A stretch of 64,000 nt of DNA from Scolanthus callimorphus (GCA_033964015.1 CM066913.1:8798953-8862952), one strand, 5' to 3'; shown: positions 11,381-33,029, numbered from the stretch's first letter. Notes: generated by a model from the sequence alone, not told the origin. Made by a program: numbers and translations.

Positions 11381-11478
11381 GATCCACACCATTGCTCAGG
11401 TTACTGGACAATGGAGTCTGTTGTTCCCATCTCTAAATCAGTGATCCGTGGAACAAAGGCCGGTTTGGATATAATACT
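11381..11478 (+). repeat. Split repeat B2, right end of the element
   Basis: This is the second copy of the 98-bp B repeat, at an offset of 382 from B1. It is followed by unrelated sequence (GATTCACGCG). Joining its end to the start of A1 would recreate the B1-A2 junction. Confidence 0.85.
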
Positions 11479-12813
11479 GATTCACGCGTGACCTGCTACC
11501 TGATTCTCCTCTGGGGCATTCGGAAAAGTTTGTTTTCGGTACACCTGTGGTGCGCTTCTCACAGGAGACCCAAAAGCAGGGTTAAGGCGTCGTCTCGATT
11601 CTATTAATTTGGAGAATGACCAAAATATTTCAACTAACATTAAAACAAATAAGTTATCCATTTCTATGGAGATATACCAAATACTTTGTTATAACAAACA
11701 AGCTTGCAGTACCGTGCACCTTGACGACCTTAACATAGCTGCAAATTGCAATAATCATTTGGAACTAAACAATGTATATTCAACCTATCATCATTGAAAC
11801 AAATAACTTATCAATTTCATTGAGAAATACCTGACCTCACTATAACAAAAAAGCTTGCAGTCCCATAGCAGATTGTCGTAGCAAGGAAAATGCGCACCAT
11901 AACACAGCTACAGGCGCACACATAAATTGCAATAATCATTTTGCCATCTGTCATCTGGTCTTTCCCCTTTTTCTTGGAGCTCATTTTACAAGATGCCAGG
12001 TGTGCTTATGCTTAGGAAAATGTATTTTCTTCAGGATTGCGTAAGGACTTGTTATGTTTTGTTATATTCTCACGTGCGGTATTCCAGGTTGTTGTACTAC
12101 GCGATACAACTCCTATTACATAGTGTGTGTGTCATGATTGTTATCATTTACGAGCGAGCAAGCCATGAGCAAGAAGTAAGAAAATGATTTTCATTCGGAC
12201 GAGCTGGCGAGGTAGAATGAAAACAGAATTTCTGCTCACTGTATAAAACCGTTTATTGTAAAATGTTGACTGCACAAGCAGTGCACAATTCTTTTATTGT
12301 TGCACCAGACCAATAAAGGAGAATCAATGAATGCTATACCGTACTGCAGCAACTAGCCATTCTATACAATTATGCTTAAGTCTATACAGTGGTTCAGTGG
12401 TGAGCTTGCTGGGGCAGACGCCAACCAGTTAATGATGCTGCAGTTGCACACTGCAATCTCATTAGTTCCAGCCTTTGGTCCACCAGACCAGTCAAACAGT
12501 AATACAGCAACCCCTACAGACCAGCATAAAAAAATCCACACCTACAAGGATGTCATTGACCAAGAGTACATTGACTTGGGAAGCTGGCAAGTGATACCTT
12601 GTTATCCCTGTCCTTGTTCCTAGGAAAGCCATAATAGGCAGAGTGACAGGCCTGGAGATGTCCCTGTTCTATTATCCTTGCAATCGAGGCACTTTCTTTG
12701 CATATCTTTGACTTTACACTGTACACATACCATCATACTCTAGAAAACCAGTATACATGATATATATCGACTGTGACTATATCATCATGTAACACTGGAA
12801 TTCTGTGTCTTCA
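11479..12813. other. Intergenic, with a diverged tandem duplication
   Basis: About 11640-11770 and 11800-11950 are diverged copies. Both contain AACAAATAA, ATAACAAA(C/A)AAGCTTGCAGT and AAATTGCAATAATCATTT. From about 12240 the sequence may be the 3' UTR of the minus-strand POLR2E; minus-strand AATAAA occurs at 12252-12257 and 12293-12298, 515-560 bp beyond its stop. No other gene is recognisable. Confidence 0.5.
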
Positions 12814-21619
<8,806 letters not shown>

Positions 21620-22352
21620 GACTTATTGCTTTCTAACAAACAATTAAAATGGCGAGATTTTTCATCGAAAACATCGTGTACAGAATAAATGGCTGCATGT
21701 GCCTTCTTTCTGAGCCCGTGAGCTAAGTGATCAGCGTAAGACAAATTAGTTCCTAGTTTACCGCCATCACATATAGAAACAGGAACCCCATAAAATCGCA
21801 AATCGATACGAGAAACAGAAAAGAAGAAAGAAACAGAAAGGAACTAAAAGTTATTGAGACGGAAATTGGCTTCTTTCACTTCAATGTAACTGTAAAGTCG
21901 TAAATATAAAAAAGTGAAAGAAGAAAGACAAAGAGAAAAGAAAACACAACATGTTTCCGTCGTAATATAGGTTTTCTATATATCATAAAACAAAAATAAA
22001 ACAGAATGCCTAGACTTAGTTTTCTGAGATATTTTTATATTTAGATTTGAGGAGAGGAGGAACAACCAAACAACTGTTTCTACGCCGTGACAAGTGTAGT
22101 GCGTTACAGCTAAGGGACTTGTTGTCATTGGTTCCCATACCAACTGACATCACGCCATCCTCGGCACCGGTGCGCGCGATGATCGAGACACTTGTGAAGA
22201 GCCAACAACAACATTGGAGCTCACAATGTTCGAATGTGTACAGATCCTCGACCGCAAGTAAGCTTTACCTTCGATAATAATAGCTCAAAGGGAATATCAG
22301 TTTTTATTGAATAGAATGGTCGAGTTTCGTGGAGGAATTTGTGGTTGCAAGG
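21620..22352. promoter_or_regulatory. Divergent promoter region of POLR2E and TTLL7
   Basis: 733 bp separate the two start codons. I see no TATA box placed convincingly for either gene. 22047-22257 is open in one frame (…RDLLSLVPIPTDITP…) and ends at a GTAAGC donor, so it may be a 5' non-coding or alternative exon of TTLL7. An out-of-frame ATG at 22316 opens a 20-codon upstream frame that overlaps the TTLL7 start and ends at 22378. Confidence 0.6.
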
Positions 22353-25300
22353 ATGGAGCGAGCCGAGAAACCAGATAACGATTCCGACATGCCGTGTTCA
22401 CCACGTCCGGACTTCGCAACAAATGGTGGGCTTGATTCTACAACATCCTCTGTAAATGGATTAGATTCTGGATATATGGCCATTAACCATGGATCAAAAA
22501 GTAGTCTATACAGTAAGAATTCAGATTCCGAAGCGTTTCTTAACGACGAAGGTGACGATTTGTCACAAGAAAGAACTGAATTTCGCGAAACGGGCCCACG
22601 TTTGAGTAGCAGAGCACGCAAAGTTGCTGCCAGCAAAAAGAAGGCCGTTCGAAAACCGCGTCGAGTAACTGCCAATATGTCTGCAACGAAGTATGAAGTT
22701 GGTAAGTTTTAGTTATGAAGGATGGGACGATAATCTAGTAGCTAATAATACCACAGTAGTTGAGGATTTTGTTACTTGAAGCCTTCAAACTTCATCAGAT
22801 TTCAAGGACATGAGTGTTTGAGGAATCAGTTGCCGGGCAAACCATTCAGTAGTCAACGTGGAAGCCATTTCACGACTATATATACCAAACTCAACACAAA
22901 CGTCGATCAAATTTAATCCAAAAATAATGTTGCCGAACTTGTGGTTTTTATAGCAACAAATTATATCACGTTGATTTGAGGTTCGCATTACTGATTTGAT
23001 CATTATTTGATGGGATGAAGAAAAGAAAGTCAAATTACTGAATAGTTCCTCTAATCCAACTGTTGAGGGCAAGGAATAATATTTCTGATTTCTCTTGAAA
23101 TCATTTTCTCCGTTATTTTGCTTCCAAACTATTTCTATCCCGAAACTTATATTGTGTGAATAAAATATAGTTTTAACAAAAGTTTGATTGTTTGAATTGA
23201 AATGTTTTCAAACTCTGTTGGGTAGTTTTCCCAGGGGAGGCAAACTAAACTCAAATCTCTTGTTAATCCTCTTTTCGCGAATATTAAGGTTTACATTTAT
23301 TAGTGCAAAGAACTCAGTTGTTATATTAACTAGTCTGTTTATCGAATGAATGTTGGCTGTAATTTTGCATAGCAACCGTTTAGGCAAATACTGGAGCTAA
23401 TACTTTATTTATTCAGGAGAACCTAGCAATATACCATAACTTCAGCATAATAACTCTAATTTTTTGTTTAAAAGAATGGAAGTTTAGTTTCCAGAATTAT
23501 AAAACAGAGCACAACATAGTAATTATGTAATGACAGTGAAAAATTCTTTATACCATTTGACAATCTCCTGTCTTGAACAAACAGAGGTACAACGCTTATT
23601 GATGGAAAAATGCTCCGACATTTTTACAACAAAATTACTGCTCAATTCTAAATTTAACTCTGAAATCATATGAAATATGATCCAAATTCTTTGCAGGTGA
23701 AATTTAATACTAATTTTATTTAAAGTTTTAAAAACTATAACTTTGTTTACTCTGTTTTCTTAGTAGGGGTTACTACTTTTTCAGAAAATTTAACATCCTT
23801 GGTGTCTGGGTTATGATAGATAGCTGATAATTAATCATAGCTCACATGCTGGTACTTCATAGATATTGGAAATCTGAGATTGATCTATTTCCTTCTCAAA
23901 ATAGTTGTAATCATTGTGAACTGGTGGGATATATAAATATTTCCAGTTTTATCCTTACAGTGCGAAGAGCATGTGTCCATGCAGGCATGGCCGTAACAAG
24001 AGATGATGACCCTAACTGGTAATATGCTCTGCTCTGCAGCCCCCCCCCCCCTCCCTTTTCAGCAGATTTTCCCATACATTTACTGTATTTGCTAGATGAA
24101 ATTTGAAAATGCGTCAGTGGCTGTCACCAGAGCCTCCCCTGCGAGGTTACGAGCCAGGGAGCTCTGGGTTTGAGAATGGGATCTACTCTGTTTTGGCAAC
24201 AGTAACCATTACCATTCTTTGTTATACAGAGTGATCCAAATTTCAGAGCATTTTTTCTTGTTCCTTAATTGCTACTGTGGTAATAAATTACTTTGTTTCT
24301 GCCAGCTACTTTTTCTGGAGTGATTCTGCAGTTCCTGCCGAGAGATTTATTGAGCTGAAATCATACCAGGTGAGATACCATGCCTATGTTATTGATTATA
24401 CAAAATTAATTACATGAAATTATTTAGAGATCATTGGTGTATTGCTCATTCAATCTTACATTTTTCACTTTGTAGAAAATCAATCATTTTCCTGGAATGG
24501 GAGAAATTTGTAGGAAAGATAGTCTAGCACGAAACATTGCAAAGTGAGTAGTACAGTAGTAGCCTGATCAATATCATCTTACTCCTTGCTTACAAATCAT
24601 TATCACAATCATCAAATGTGATATTCCAGAAATCATCCATGCCCCCACCATGGAGGGAATTTATCTAAGGACATTCTGACCCCCACCCCCAGGAATTTCC
24701 AGTGAAAAAAAATAGGGGCATATTGACCCCCACTCTCACCCCCTGGAATTTCTCACCCCCTGGAATTAGTCCTCTTCACAGTTTCCAACTCTATTGGGCA
24801 GTTGTATAGAAATCTGTACCACCTGTTGATGCCCTCGGAATCCCAGGGTGAGTGGTCATCAAAACCAGTGGAACTCCAGGGTGGGTATCCTGTCACTGGA
24901 GCAACATTCCAGGGTGCGTATCCCAAAATATGGATTTTCATTGTGGGTAAACATAATTTCCAGGGTTGTCATGAGAAAAATCATTGGAATTCCAGGGTGG
25001 GTTAGCTAAACCTAGGGTCCTCAACAGGGGGGTGCAGATTTTTTTTGTGACTTCCCATTGTGATTCACAATTTTTCATCTGGAACCATCAGCATTTTCAT
25101 GATTTGTTGTCAATTAATTCATAGAATGAAGCGAGCCCACCCAGATGAATATAGCTTTGCTCCACAAACTTGGGTTTTACCTGCTGAGTATCCTTTCATA
25201 TGTGTAGTGATACAGTGACAAATCAAATGGAGGGTTATGGGGGCTCAGGTGCTCCCCAGTGAGTTGTTCTGTTCCAATTTTGTAAGGAATATAATATGTA

Positions 25301-28300
25301 CAATTCAGATGCTCCCATCATGCCGTGTCACATCATTTTATATAATAGTGCAACCCCTTTCAGAAATGTGCCACACCCTTTAGAATTTTATTGGATCTGC
25401 AGCTGCATAATATCTATTGCAAAAATGAGTATTGGTTTCATCTGCATATATGCCTCAAGTAGGAAAAACAAGTAGAAAAACAAGACATTTCCCACCTGTT
25501 GGAGACTTGGCCTTTAATAAGAATGAACCATTGGTTTCCCAGGCCAGCTCACCCACATTACCAGGCGCAGGGACAGCGGAGCCGAGTGGACCCCCCCACA
25601 TTTTGCCAAGTTTTCATACATTTTCACTAAACTCAACCCCCACCTTGCCATGCAATCTTACTAAATGAGCCCCACCACCTTGAAAACTGTTCTGCCGTCC
25701 CTGGGGTGTCACAAGATTTTGAAGTGTATCACCTGCATAATGTTTTCGAACAAATTTTTACATTCTGTTATTTCACACACATTGAGATTTTTTGGAATTT
25801 CTCATACATTTTTATATTCACCTGCCCAGAGTGAGGGAGAATCTCAAAATTTTTGACGAAATCGGGTTGACTGGTATGCAATACTTAACAGGAAACTCAG
25901 ATATGCTGCCTTTCAGTGCTACTGCAGGGAACTCAAAAAAAGAAAGAAATTCAAAACATTTATCATGAAACCAGCCAATGGAGCCATGGGGAATGGGTGA
26001 GTGTCAGACGTTGAAGAGAAATATTGAATCTAGATATGTAACATGATGGTGAAAGCTAAAGGAACTTTGTAGTGAAAGTGCACTGTCACCCTTGCAGGAT
26101 CTCTCTTATAAGGAATGGAGATAGAATACCTTCTCATGAGCAGTTGGTTATCCAGGAATATATTGATCGGGTAGGTCATATTTTGAATACCTGTGACAAT
26201 ATGTACTTAACTCTTTATGGATTTATCTTAGAGGCTCGTATGTGCCGAATTATGCACGTGGGCGCGAAATTGAGAGATCGCGAAGTAAATCGTCTATTAG
26301 ATAAGTGGATCCCGCGCAAGCACACTAAAAATACGCTACACTCCACAAATAGCGACTATTTTTGGAGTGTGCTTCATCTCTTAATTGACTACTTATTGGC
26401 GAGACTAAAACCAGGCACCACAAGCAAATATACACGCGATTTACAGACGTTCATTAAAGGAGAGACCATGACAAGCAAGCAAGGTCTGCGATTGCCATCC
26501 TAACTTAGATTATTTTGTTGTCGTTTCAGCCATTTCTGTTGGATGGCTACAAGTTCGACCTGCGCGTCTATGTTCTTGTGACGTCATGTGATCCACTTAG
26601 AATATTCGTCTACAACGATGGCTTGGTAAGGAAATTAAATTAACTCCCTAAAACAGTTCTGTCATACGCGCATTTTATTTTCTACATGTTTATCACTGGT
26701 TGCCTTTTCTGTTTCCCTTAAGGTTCGGCTTGGAACGGAGCCTTACGAAGTACCATCGGAAGATAACATAGTACGTATTTTGAACTTGGTTCAAACATTG
26801 CGCGTTTCTCGCGCGTTCATGTCTAATTGCCATACTCAAATGCCAGACGGGCGGATCCAGATCAGGGGCGTAGCCAGGGGGGGCCGGGGCCCCCCTTTCT
26901 CGGAAATTTTCCCGCATTTTCGTCCCATGTTTTCACTATCCGGCTCCCCCCCTTCAGAAATTCCTGGCTACGCCGCTGCAGTTGGGGTTCCAAGGGTTCC
27001 ACGGAACCCCCTTGAGCGTCAGAATAAGGACTTTATTGTGATACCCAGACAGCTCACGGATGAGCTCGCCATAATATATTGCCCGTATGAGTCTTCGAAG
27101 GAGTGAAGAAGAAACGGAACCCCCTTAGTAAAATCCTGGATCCGCCACTGATTCAACTGATAATCCTAATTTCTTTTTATCAGGATGAGCTATTTATGCA
27201 TTTGACTAACTACTCAATCAACAAACATAACGAGAACTTTGAGCGTGACGAGAATGATGATTCGGGAAGCAAACGGTACGTAACCAACTTCGCTGGGTAT
27301 TTTAGTGGATGGGCGGATGTTTAAGCAAGTGCGTGTATACTGATCCTGAGTATTGGATTTTAACTTGCAGAACCATCAAGTTCCTCAATGATTGGCTAAA
27401 ATCTATGGACTATGATGTTAACTTCTTATGGCGAGGAATCATGGTAAGTAGTTATTTAAAACTTTGTATTTCATAATTCTATACATGTTCAAGTACTATA
27501 ACTTGCATAAACAGTCAGTTTACGGGTTTACCTCTAGCCACTAACTGCCTACATGTCTCCTAGTTTAGCCGCAACTTTAAACTCCATGTTGTGTTTGTAG
27601 GATGTTATCGTCAAGTCTTTGATAGTCGCTCAGCCCCACGTACTCCACTCATACCGTATGTGCCGACCAGGAGCTGTCAGTGGAAGTGATAGCGTCTGTT
27701 TCGAGCTTCTAGGCTTTGATATTCTGCTGGATAGGAAACTCAAGCCGTGGCTAGTCGAGGTTGGTAATCGACTTTATTCGTTTGGGCAATGATGCTTGAG
27801 AAATGTGGGTTATCAAACTTACTTTTTCCTGTTCTGCAGGTAAACCGTTCGCCCAGTTTTGGCACGGACTCTAAGCTTGATTTAGAAATCAAAGGTGGAG
27901 CTCTGAGGGACACCCTTCGATTACTTAACATCAAGTACGTTTCTCTCTTTTATTCATTCCTTTTCTTCTCTAAGATCTTGTTGTATTTCTGTCTCGACTC
28001 AGGATTTTGAATGGCTTTTTTTTAGATCTAGCGATAGACGTCGTGGCATGGCTGCTGAAAAGGCTGAATCTCAAAGACGTCTCCTGACGCAGCCAAAACG
28101 AAGCGAGCACAGTATGTCGGTAAGATTCGTCCTGATATCGCGACAGAATAACGCGCACGTAATGAAGCGAGCACAGTATGTCGGTAAGATTCGTCCTGAT
28201 ATCGCGACAGAATAACGCGCACGTAACGAAGCGAGCACAGTATGTCGGTAAGATTCGTCCTGATATCGCGACAGAATAACGCGCACGTAACGAAGCGAGC

Positions 28301-31300
28301 ACAGTATGTCGGTCAGATTCGTCCTGATATCGCGACACAATAACGCGCACGTAACGAAGCGAGCACAGTATGTCGGTAAGATTCGTCCTGATATCGCGAC
28401 AGAATAACGCGCACGTAACGAAGCGAGCACAGTATGTCGGTAAGATTCGTCCTGATATCGCGACAGAATAACGCGCACGTAACGAAGCGAGCACAGTATG
28501 TCGGTAAGATTCGTCCTGATATCGCGACAGAATAACACGCATGTAACGAAGCGAGCACAGTATGTCGGTAAGATTCGTCCTGATATCGCGACAGAATAAC
28601 GCGCACGTTGGAATTACAGTGCAGCCTATTTTCACCTTGCGTGGCCCAGCTCACAGGAAAAGTAGGAAACTTCTTGTTTGTTCGCGCTGCTTGCGCGCTA
28701 TTGAATAGTGCGCTAACTTATGGGATTGTTGTAAAGGCCTATGTATTCGTAAGAGAATACAGCCATATTTGTAAGGTGTATGGCACATCGCAAACAGAAA
28801 AGTAGTGAATCGTCACATTTCAATGCGCAACTAACGCGCTCCCACAAAGCGTACTGCGCGCGGTTAACGGCAATCATATGGGTGTGCTGCTAATTTCAAG
28901 CTTTTGCAGGAGCTGGACAAGAAGAAGATGATCCTCAACAAGCGCAGAGCAGAACTGGTAAGGCATCATGCTCAACCCTCTTTTTACAATGAACTTTCTT
29001 GCATTATGTTCAGTAGCTAGACCTTCGATGTATGTTTATTGTACATAACTCTTAGATGAACTTATGTGCTTCAATACATCTTGAGCTGCTGAGAAAACTA
29101 ATGCTCTGATTGTTAATAGAAAGAACGACTGAATCAGCTGAGACGAGAATCCGCGCGAGAGGAATTCGAAAACTTGAACATGGTAAGACTAAAACTCGGG
29201 GCTCGAAATATGGGGAAAATGTTATATTAATTTTACGGCTTGCTTGTACCAGCATTTTACTGGCGCGATTAACTGAAAATCTAGGCTTAAATCCATTAGA
29301 AGAACACTGCTAAAACTAAAAATACAGTCGTTATTTTACGCCTAGATGAAAAAACGTTTTTGGGAGCAATTTCGAGTCCATGAAATGTAACCTCGTGTTG
29401 CTTCAGAACTTATCATTTCATGTTTACCTGTCTTTTGAGTCGAGTCCAGGTGTAACTGTATTGTTCATTTCAGGGTAATTTCCGAAGAGTTTACCCTCCC
29501 GATGACCGCTCCAAGGCCGAGAAGTACACAGGACTCCTGGCGGACGCCTACAAACTGTTCCTTTCAGGTTGACTCTCTATTCAGCTATTCCCTCTTGTTT
29601 TGTGTGTTTAATTCCCAATTCGTCTATAAATTAATTAATTAATTCCCAATTCGTCTATAAATTCACATATAGGGATCTGGATTAGTTATTGGCTAATGAC
29701 TTCCGGCCTTTCTGATCTTCATAAACATCAACAACTGAAATAAAAATAAATGGGGCTCATGATTCTGTTTGAACAGAATGTCCTACATTATGTCTTAGGC
29801 ATTATTATTGATTATTTTTTGCAGGTCGAGCAGCATCTCTACAGAAAGATGGCAACTTACCGTTCAGTACCCTCAGAGTAAGAAGTCTACTTTTTTTGAG
29901 AACTGTTTTATGGTTTTGAATCCCTGACAAGGCCAGGCGAAACGTCACGATATAAACCCTCTCATATTTTCACAGGAGGAGGAAATACTAGACTTACTAG
30001 AGCAATGCGAAGCCGATGAGACGGTAACGCAAACAGACGCAAATGGATACAGACCTTACAGCAAAGGTCCCAAGGTACGTATCACAGAAACCATGTTCAA
30101 CGATAATTAAACAATACTCAAAACTAAAGATAATCAATAACTTGGAGATATAATGTCGAAACACCGTATTGTGGGGCGAAACCTGTGCTGCCCTCCATCC
30201 TTGTTCAGGTACGGTCGATTTATACTTAGTTCCGACAGCTTAGGTGAGTTTGTCTACCAATTTATTTTTATCATTACCATCTCCATTCTGATTTATTAAC
30301 AATTTGTTTTATTTCTACGTAGCCACTCTTATCAATGCCCAGCAGTGCCAAAGGCTCCTCGAGGGACGAGGGAACTGTTTGCTCTGGGTCCTCGACATCT
30401 ACGCCACGGGATCCAACGGCAGTACAGCGCCCGCCATCAGCTCAGCAGCGGCTAGCGGGCTTACCCCGACCATACACACAAAAATTATTGACGTCATCTT
30501 CGTCTCCACCAATGAAATTTAATCCTGTTGTGGTGAGTTTGAAGATGTCACTCATAATATTTGTATCTCCATATTTGGCAAAATTTAGTTAAATGGAAGC
30601 GAATGACAGGAAATCGTTGTCCCCAAAGCATTCGTGCCTAAATAAAAATTCTAGTCGCTAAATAGTGAAGTTTGGACACCATATTTTTATGCTGCTGACA
30701 GCTAATTTTGAGAAGGGTATTTTTTAAATCCAACAGAATGATAAGGGTAAATCGCCATTTGGTCGAAATTTTTTGCTCGCCAAACTCTACATCGGATCAC
30801 CATTTGTGACATACAATATGGTACGTGTGTTCCAAGCGCAAGACGTTTTTTCTTTTGCTTGACCAGGACGCTGCGTTTCTGAACGCGGCCGTACGGGAGC
30901 GAGAAGAGGAGCTTTGTAGACGAACCCTACAGGCATTCATGGACATGCGCATTAAGTTCCCTGGTAAAACTGACGAGGAAGCAGAAATGATCCTGCAAAG
31001 TGTAAGTTGCTGTTCTGGGTGCCTCTCTTCGATAGAGGAGAACCTTCTTAAGCGCGGCTCTTTTTAACAATCGGCGCTGTGTTCGCTGCAAAACTCTGCT
31101 CCTCAAACAACGTTTTTCAGCGATCAAATCATTCTGTTCTCCAGGTCGTTTTGAAAACCGCAATTACGCACAGGATTGCTGCGCATTCTGTTGAGTTATC
31201 AAAACCAGGGAAAATAATCATGGTTTAGTTTTTGTGTATTCCAACTATACAGATCCAAGAAAACTGGAAGTTCCACAAACCTCGAGTCGCATCTTATTGG

Positions 31301-33029
31301 CTCGTCAAATTGGACTCCATAAAACGACGAAAGGTGGGTTCCGAGATTAGGATTAAAACAGTTAGAGCAGTAGCTGGGCATGCACAGTAGTCTACAATTG
31401 TGGACAGTTGTCCCTTTCAGCGTCAAAAAGAGCCATCGCGGTTAACAAACTTGCAAGGCACTGCTATACGTTGAGCACCTCTAAGCCACAAGAATGAAAT
31501 GCAACAACAGCTTGTAGTAAACTTTAAGCCTTTTGCTAGCGAGATCTAATATAGAGATGCAACTCTTTTGATTATATTTTCAATAGGTCATCGATATTGT
31601 GCGTACCAATGTTCGGGCGATACTTCAGCGAGTCTGGCGATCGTCCGATGTCGATAACTTAAGATTGTGTCGAGTGTTCTCTCGCGTCTTCAACCGACTG
31701 TTGTGGAGCCATGGACAGGGGCTCTGGAACTGCTTCTCTAATCTCGGGTAAGTTTATTTACCGGGAGCGGATCCTTACCCTCCGCCCTTACCCTTCATCC
31801 TTACCTGACGTAATCTTACCAACAGATCAATGGTAAGAGAATGGGTTATGCAACACATTTGCTAGAATTTGCGCAGTCTAATCAGCCTTTAAATTGTTGC
31901 GTCGTTATTTTACAGCAATTCATGGGAGACGATATTCAGCAAGAGTACCGAAGTATTGTCAACGGTAAGTGCTGAAAATGGGGACTATCCTTGTCACGTG
32001 ATGACTCTCGACCAATGAAAATGCGCTAATATTGAGCGTTGTACAAAAATCGTCGATATTCAGGTAATGTGACTAATTGTATATTTTAGTAACAATGACT
32101 CACAAGATTTTTGAACAAAACCACAATTTTTCAATTTTTTTTTTTGCGATCATAATAAAACTCAAGCGCGCACTCCAAATACTTTCAATGGCACATCTTC
32201 ATCGCCCTCAATACTTTGAATTATAAGATCTAATGTATTACAGCATGTTCCCATGCAGCGCCTCACCCCTTCATGATCATTTGAATGTCCAAAAATATAA
32301 GGCCGCACTCCCCCTAACGAGGAACCTAAATGTTTCAAAAAATTGTTCTACCCCTGTGGAAATTTTGAGCTCCGATGCAACACTGCGGAAAACCCTGCGG
32401 AAATTCTAAAGTTACAAATGCCAATACCCTGTGGAAATTCATGTGGAAATTCCAGGTTCCTCGATAGAGGGGTGATGGACAATAAATGGAATAGCCTAAT
32501 TCTTGTTTGGCCCGGTCAGTATGTCTGTATTAAACCCTACTCCTCGTTATTAGACCGAGATGAGCTGCTGTCGGCGCATCGTACAACTCTGCCGCGATTG
32601 CCTACTCATTGTGTATCAGTTTGCCGCGGACGCTAAAGCCTCTGGCGCGGCCACAGCCACGCCAAAAGATGAAACAAATAACAGGTAAGACACGTTAGAT
32701 GGACCTGCTTGGGATCCCTGTGTTATATTTGAAGTTGTGTTCAAATGATTAGTGCTGTGTGCGACGTTCAACGGCCCTTAGCTCTTGATAAAACTGCAAG
32801 ATGTTCCTTGCTGCATTGCAATTATTCTCCTGCACCGCAGAAGCACGGGAAGTCTCTCCGACATATTGTGCACATTTTAAGCCGGGCAAAAAGCATTCCA
32901 TAACATGTGTATTTTACGTTTTTACGCTATAGGCAAGATCAGTTAGGAAGAGCCCCTGATCTTAGCTCCCAGCAAACTCACTCAGCAAGAATGCCCAGAG
33001 TTCCGAGAACACCACAAGTACGCTCATGA
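22353..33029 (+). CDS. TTLL7: Tubulin polyglutamylase TTLL7, complete, 26 exons
   Basis: TTLL7 is an ATP-grasp ligase that adds glutamate side chains to beta-tubulin tails on microtubules. Exons are 22353-22701, 23961-24018, 24306-24369, 24476-24543, 25125-25187, 25901-25996, 26098-26170, 26530-26625, 26723-26770, 27184-27275, 27371-27443, 27601-27759, 27840-27934, 28026-28119, 28910-28957, 29120-29182, 29474-29567, 29825-29877, 29976-30074, 30323-30532, 30867-31001, 31253-31333, 31587-31747, 31916-31964, 32554-32684 and 32933-33029. All phases join, giving 882 residues against about 887 in human. The TTL core (about 120-445) has [63 protein letters not shown] and [20 protein letters not shown]. 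The basic microtubule-binding region ([33 protein letters not shown]) and the TTLL7-specific tail ([43 protein letters not shown]) follow. The ATG is the first in frame after a TGA at 22308. Confidence 0.95.
24640..25030. repeat. GGAATTCCAGGGTGGG repeat family, copy 2
   Basis: It lies in TTLL7 intron 4. Variants CCCAGGGTGAGTGGTC, CTCCAGGGTGGGTATCC, ATTCCAGGGTGCG and GGAATTCCAGGGTGGG are spaced about 35-50 bp apart. C-rich blocks flank it on the left. Confidence 0.75.
26852..27155. mobile_element. Two nested short inverted-repeat elements in TTLL7 intron 9
   Basis: The outer ends are GGCGGATCCAG at about 26849 and CTGGATCCGCC at about 27138. Inside, GGGGCGTAGCCAGG at 26864 pairs with CCTGGCTACGCCGCTG at about 26964. 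The inner CCCCCCTTTCTCGGAAATTTTC-type block resembles 49215-49290, and the CTGGATCCGCCACTG end also occurs alone at about 44789. The insertion stretches this intron but does not touch exon sequence. Confidence 0.65.
28100..28608. repeat. 64-bp minisatellite over TTLL7 exon 14 end and intron 14
   Basis: Eight units begin GAAGCGAGCACAGTATGTCG at 28100, 28164, 28228, 28292, 28356, 28420, 28484 and 28548. The first unit includes the last 20 bases of exon 14 and the TCG/GTAAGA splice donor (exon end 28119). Each later unit carries the same exon end and donor. Six units match almost exactly. Base differences include AATGAAG at 28161, GTCAGATTC near 28313 and AATAACACGCATG near 28535. Long minus-strand frames here are artefacts of the repeat. 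Confidence 0.95.
30636..30721. repeat. Interspersed repeat shared with 62969-63090
   Basis: Both segments read GTGCCTAAA…TAAAAA(A)TTCTAGTC, then AAATAGTGAAGTTTGG, and GACAGCTAATTTT(G/A)AGAAGGG. This copy is in TTLL7 intron 20. The other is in an intron of the CENP-C-like gene and carries extra bases in the middle. Confidence 0.75.

Larger units (their letters stand above)
8544..11478 (+). mobile_element. Ngaro/DIRS-like tyrosine-recombinase retroelement, non-autonomous, with split direct repeats
   Basis: Two repeat pairs are arranged A1 (8544-8704), interior, B1 (10999-11096), A2 (11094-11254), B2 (11381-11478). A1 and A2 look identical over 161 bp, and B1 and B2 match over 98 bp. B1 and A2 overlap by the trinucleotide ACT. 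The same ACT opens A1 at the left end and closes B2 at the right end. This is the signature expected of elements that circularise and integrate by tyrosine recombinase without target duplication. A1-B1-A2-B2 order is established for Ngaro-type elements. Oddities are a 126-bp unique segment between A2 and B2 and an interior of about 2.3 kb with no reverse transcriptase or recombinase, largely filled by a 115-bp satellite. A short proline-rich frame at 8705-8870 could be a Gag remnant. Confidence 0.6.

Noticed and set aside
12372..12623. 83-codon plus-strand frame beside POLR2E
   Set aside because: No family is recognised. It probably lies in the minus-strand 3' UTR and lacks splice partners.
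22304..22675. 123-codon minus-strand frame
   Set aside because: It is the antisense shadow of TTLL7 exon 1, whose sense frame joins 25 further exons.
28100..28608. CRISPR array
   Set aside because: The units are contiguous identical 64-mers with no unique spacers, inside an animal gene.
27970..28654. Long overlapping minus-strand frames (up to 221 codons) with a repeated peptide
   Set aside because: They read through the 64-bp minisatellite in all frames. The unit length is not a multiple of three, and no start, domain or splice context supports a protein.
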